Source: Prolixibacteraceae bacterium
GTDB lineage: Bacteria; Bacteroidota; Bacteroidia; Bacteroidales; Prolixibacteraceae
Length of the DNA stretch: 59,588 bases
Direction of reading: 5' to 3'
Assembly: GCA_025355875.1 (NCBI GenBank)
Contig: JANXYV010000001.1
Coordinates: 1-59,588, forward strand
The position numbers were made by a program, and so were the translations under genes. Below, in pieces: positions 59,421-59,588 of the stretch (position 1 is the first letter of the stretch; the number at the start of each line of letters is the position of its first letter). The notes below the pieces were generated by a model, which was given only the letters and a program-made list of their open reading frames with translations, made no database searches and was not told the origin of the DNA.

Positions 59421-59450
59421 CAATATTGAATATCCAATAATCAATATCCA
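59421..59450. repeat. Reiterated AATAT word between trpD and the IS
   Basis: CAATATTGAATATCCAATAA followed by TCAATATCCA. It is a short AT-rich reiteration, immediately next to the IS end. Confidence 0.5.
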
Positions 59451-59588
59451 TGTCCTCCCATGAAATAAGGTGACAAGAAGTTTAGTTGATAACTTTTAAA
59501 TTTCGCTTTATTATGGGAAGTAAAATTAGAAAAGTTAGGCATTTTAGCACGGAGTTTAAAAGAGAAAAAGTCAAGCAAATTGACGAAG
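59451..59588 (+). mobile_element. IS3-type insertion sequence, left end
   Basis: A terminal repeat starting TGTCCTCCCATGAAATAAGG then TGACA begins at 59451, followed by a transposase start. The TG end and TGACA core resemble IS3-family (IS150-like) ends. The element continues past the window. Confidence 0.65.
59513..59588 (+). CDS. IS3-family transposase OrfA, N-terminal fragment
   Basis: An ATG at 59513 opens MGSKIRKVRHFSTEFKREKV then KQIDE to the window end. FSTEFKREKVKQI is typical of the first helix of IS3 OrfA helix-turn-helix proteins. Only 25 residues are visible. Confidence 0.75.
   Translation, partial: MGSKIRKVRHFSTEFKREKVKQIDE

Noticed and set aside
1-59588. IS ends at both window borders, as if bounding a composite transposon
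   Set aside because: The elements belong to different families (ISL3-type and IS3-type) and 59 kb of housekeeping genes lie between them.

Overview
The window comes from the chromosome of a Bacteroidota bacterium. The evidence is two SusC/SusD pairs, the T9SS/gliding proteins SprA and GldB, a fused MurF-alanine racemase, DUF1573 and DUF4369-thioredoxin proteins, a four-helix-bundle guest protein, and -7 boxes of the TAnnTTTG type. The exact genus cannot be read from sequence alone; a non-flavobacterial lineage such as Marinilabiliales is an inference. No rRNA, tRNA or CRISPR array was seen.

Layout. 1-138 is the right end of an ISL3-type insertion sequence. 164-7817 (all minus strand) holds a lycopene-cyclase-domain protein, a FadL-type outer-membrane protein, lpdA, a TlpA-like lipoprotein thioredoxin, meaB and a DUF1573 protein. 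8029-10124 is a histidine kinase/response regulator pair. 10213-21305 (minus) holds two SusC/SusD outer-membrane import units, separated by a gap with six short palindromes. 21942-33827 is mostly housekeeping: a YjjG-like nucleotidase, rsmI, an acidic protein, tdk, murF-alr, a membrane MutS-like ATPase, a Crp/Fnr regulator, nadE, a beta-barrel protein and gldB. Then come a cyclophilin, a FucP-like permease and a sugar mutarotase (33866-36751).

36801-45035 (minus) is a complete drug-efflux-type operon: TetR, TolC, HlyD, two ATPases and two permeases, in the order of E. coli cecR-ybhGFSR. Two guest genes sit in it. A four-helix-bundle (23S IVS-type) gene lies between HlyD and ATPase 1, inside a cassette with 14-bp terminal inverted repeats whose ends supply the HlyD stop and the ATPase start. 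A BRO-N/DinD-like gene lies between the two ATPase genes, between 27-bp direct repeats that duplicate the 3' end of ATPase gene 1. These two cassettes are the most unusual mobile structures in the window.

45292-55655 has a Lys-rich 33-residue protein, a membrane protein, pdxA, ruvA and the giant sprA. 55808-59412 is a trpE-trpG-trpD operon preceded by two complete tandem attenuators, each with its own Trp-rich leader peptide and terminator. The operon is cut off downstream by an IS3-type element starting at 59451. Many gene junctions carry short reiterated words or palindromes, and some of these have been absorbed into coding sequence (ATPase 1 N-terminus, TrpG N-terminus, MutS-like stop).
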